Positions 62,716 through 64,000 of a stretch of 64,000 nucleotides of DNA are shown in pieces (the first letter of the stretch is position 1; every line of letters begins with the position of its first letter). The DNA is taken from the NCBI RefSeq assembly GCF_030348765.1, contig NZ_JAUCEU010000007.1, positions 4,933,501 to 4,997,500 on the forward strand. The letters are read 5' to 3'. Position numbers and translations under genes: made by a program. The notes beneath the pieces were generated by a model. It was not told where the DNA came from. It ran no database searches and was given only the letters and a program-made list of their open reading frames with translations. This stretch comes from Neobacillus sp. CF12 (GTDB lineage Bacteria > Bacillota > Bacilli > Bacillales > Cytobacillaceae).

Positions 62716-63924
62716 ATGAATTTTTCATATACGGAAGAACAGACAAGTGTAAGGAAGGTTGTTCGAACATTTGTTGATCGTGAAATTATTCCTTTTATAA
62801 AGGAATGGGATGAGAAGGGTCATTTTGAAACCAATATTTTGAAGCGCTTAGCCGATTTACAGCTTATGGGTGTTTGTATCCCTGAGGAGTATGGCGGTGT
62901 TGGTATGGATTACAATACGCTCGCAATCGTTTGTGAGGAATTAGAACGGGGAGATACCGCCTTCCGTACCGCGGTTTCTGTTCATACCGGTTTAAACAGC
63001 ATGACGCTTTTGCAATGGGGAACAGAGGAACAGAAACGAAAGTACCTTGTTCCGCAGGCAAAGGGAGAAAAGATTGGGGCATTTGGGCTCACGGAACCAA
63101 ACGCTGGCTCTGATGTAGCGGCGATGGAAACAACCGCTGTAAAAGACGGACATTACTATCTGTTAAATGGCTCGAAAACATGGATTTCGTTATGTGACGT
63201 TGCCGATCACTTTTTGATTTTTGCCAAAACGAATCCAGGAGAAATGCATAAAGGCATCTCCTGCTTTATTGTTGAACGTTCTTTCTCAGGTGTTTCGACA
63301 AAAGCGATAAAAGGAAAGCTTGGCATCCGCGCAGGTAATACGGGTGAAGTGTTTTTAGACAATGTTCGGGTTCCGGCAGAGAATCTGCTTGGGTATGAAG
63401 GCGAAGGTTTTAAAATTGCGATGGCTGCACTTGATAACGGCCGGTTTACTGTGGCTGCAGGGGCCTGTGGGACAATTATGGCATCGCTTGAGGCAAGTGT
63501 AAAATACTGTGAGGTACGAAAAACTTTTGGCAAAGAAATAGGAAGACATCAGCTCGTACAGCAAATGATTGCAAAAATGTCTGCAAATCTTGAGATTTCC
63601 CGTCTGTTAGTCTTTAAAGCCGGCTGGTTAAAAAATATGGGAAAGCGTAACACACAAGAAACTTCAGTGGCAAAGTGGATTTCCTGCGATGCCGCTTTAG
63701 AAGCTGCCAACGATGCTGTGCAAATTCATGGTGCTTATGGTTTCTCAAATGAATTCCCGGTTGAGCGATATTTACGTAATGCAAAAGCTCCTGTCATTTA
63801 TGAGGGAACACGTGAAATTCATACGATTATGCAAGGAGAATATGCACTTGGTTACCGCGAGGATAAACCACTGAGAAAAATGCTCCCTTCATGGCCATTT
63901 GAAGAGATTTTAATAAAAGGGTAG
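62716..63924 (+). CDS. Acyl-CoA dehydrogenase family protein
   Basis: A 402-residue flavin acyl-CoA dehydrogenase of normal length. FAD-binding FGLTEPNAGSDVAAM, WISLCDVADHF, RKTFGKEIGRHQLVQ and the catalytic Glu region IYEGTREIHTIMQGEYALGYR (key YEGT--IH) are visible. The family oxidises acyl-CoA to enoyl-CoA. The pairing with a CaiB-type transferase suggests glutaryl-CoA or a short dicarboxylyl-CoA, but a glutaryl-CoA-specific decarboxylating type cannot be proven by eye. AGGGGGAAAA precedes the ATG, 12 bases after the transferase gene. Confidence 0.88.
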   Translation: MNFSYTEEQTSVRKVVRTFVDREIIPFIKEWDEKGHFETNILKRLADLQLMGVCIPEEYGGVGMDYNTLAIVCEELERGDTAFRTAVSVHTGLNSMTLLQWGTEEQKRKYLVPQAKGEKIGAFGLTEPNAGSDVAAMETTAVKDGHYYLLNGSKTWISLCDVADHFLIFAKTNPGEMHKGISCFIVERSFSGVSTKAIKGKLGIRAGNTGEVFLDNVRVPAENLLGYEGEGFKIAMAALDNGRFTVAAGACGTIMASLEASVKYCEVRKTFGKEIGRHQLVQQMIAKMSANLEISRLLVFKAGWLKNMGKRNTQETSVAKWISCDAALEAANDAVQIHGAYGFSNEFPVERYLRNAKAPVIYEGTREIHTIMQGEYALGYREDKPLRKMLPSWPFEEILIKG

Positions 63925-63932
63925 GTGAAAAT

Positions 63933-64000
63933 ATGTCAGGAATAAAAACTTATTTTCTCGCTGGTCATGCCCGCCTGCCGCAGGGGATGGCAGCCCAAAG
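63933..64000 (+). CDS. DUF3870-like protein, N-terminal fragment (runs off the window)
   Basis: An ATG at 63933 follows AGGTGAAA, 8 bases after the acyl-CoA dehydrogenase stop. Only 22 residues are in the window: GIKTYFLAGHARLPQGMAA is their core. This resembles the start of DUF3870 proteins, which are often encoded beside acyl-CoA dehydrogenases, as I recall. The function is unknown. The gene appears to be the third of a CoA-transferase operon. Confidence 0.55.
   Translation, partial: MSGIKTYFLAGHARLPQGMAAQ

Overview
The window looks like chromosomal DNA of a low-GC, endospore-forming Bacillaceae (Bacillus/Neobacillus-like). Reasons: strong AGGAGG-type ribosome binding sites, frequent TTG and GTG starts, CcpA-type cre boxes, a YesL-like (DUF624) protein beside a sugar importer, a BdbD/BdbC pair, a LysM plus SleB/CwlJ-type wall hydrolase, and a RocG/GudB-type glutamate dehydrogenase under sigma-54 (SigL) control. 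The genus is an inference. No rRNA, tRNA, CRISPR array, insertion sequence or prophage was seen.

Bases 1-38900 hold one very large carbohydrate locus, all on the + strand, with many 4-base overlaps. It encodes a CUT1-type sugar ABC importer (binding protein and two permeases, no ATPase). It also encodes a set of glycosidases that all lack signal peptides: two GH38 alpha-mannosidases, a GH36 raffinose-synthase/Sip1-like enzyme, GH1, GH20, GH84, GH2 and an unassigned six-hairpin glycosidase-like protein. With them are sugar kinases (ROK, FGGY, four-carbon-acid-sugar), aldolases (two FBA-like paralogues and one class II aldolase/adducin), a GmhA-like isomerase, three Gfo/Idh/MocA oxidoreductases, two xylose-isomerase-like TIM barrels, a 1041-residue double-FAD oxidoreductase, a double metallo-beta-lactamase-fold protein and a DeoR regulator. 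Oligosaccharides are probably imported whole and dismantled in the cytosol, partly by oxidation chemistry. The importer promoter carries a cre site.

Bases 38900-45400 hold two smaller sugar units with AraC regulators. One is a minus-strand Gfo/Idh/MocA plus TIM-barrel pair divergent from an AraC gene. The other is a minus-strand AraC, GH4 glycosidase (CHGV motif) and PhyH-type dioxygenase set, with a cre box upstream of the GH4 gene. Bases 45400-48450 are housekeeping: BdbD/BdbC, Dps and a cell-wall hydrolase.

Bases 48450-64000 hold an amine and amino-acid catabolic island: agmatinase-family ureohydrolase, PuuP-like permease, glutamate dehydrogenase with two small co-transcribed proteins, a sigma-54 enhancer-binding activator, aldehyde dehydrogenase, putrescine aminotransferase, GabT, GabD, class III CoA-transferase, acyl-CoA dehydrogenase and the start of a DUF3870-like gene. 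Four sigma-54 -24/-12 promoters are readable, one of them on the minus strand. Next to them is a previously unremarked 16-bp imperfect palindrome, TATGCA-N4-TGAATA, in all three control regions and with a second, near-match copy before the aldehyde dehydrogenase gene. This is a good candidate for the upstream activating sequence of the activator encoded in the middle of the island. A cre box in the permease leader adds carbon control. The pathway would take agmatine and putrescine, and possibly cadaverine or 5-aminovalerate, to succinate or glutaryl-CoA, with glutamate dehydrogenase regenerating 2-oxoglutarate.
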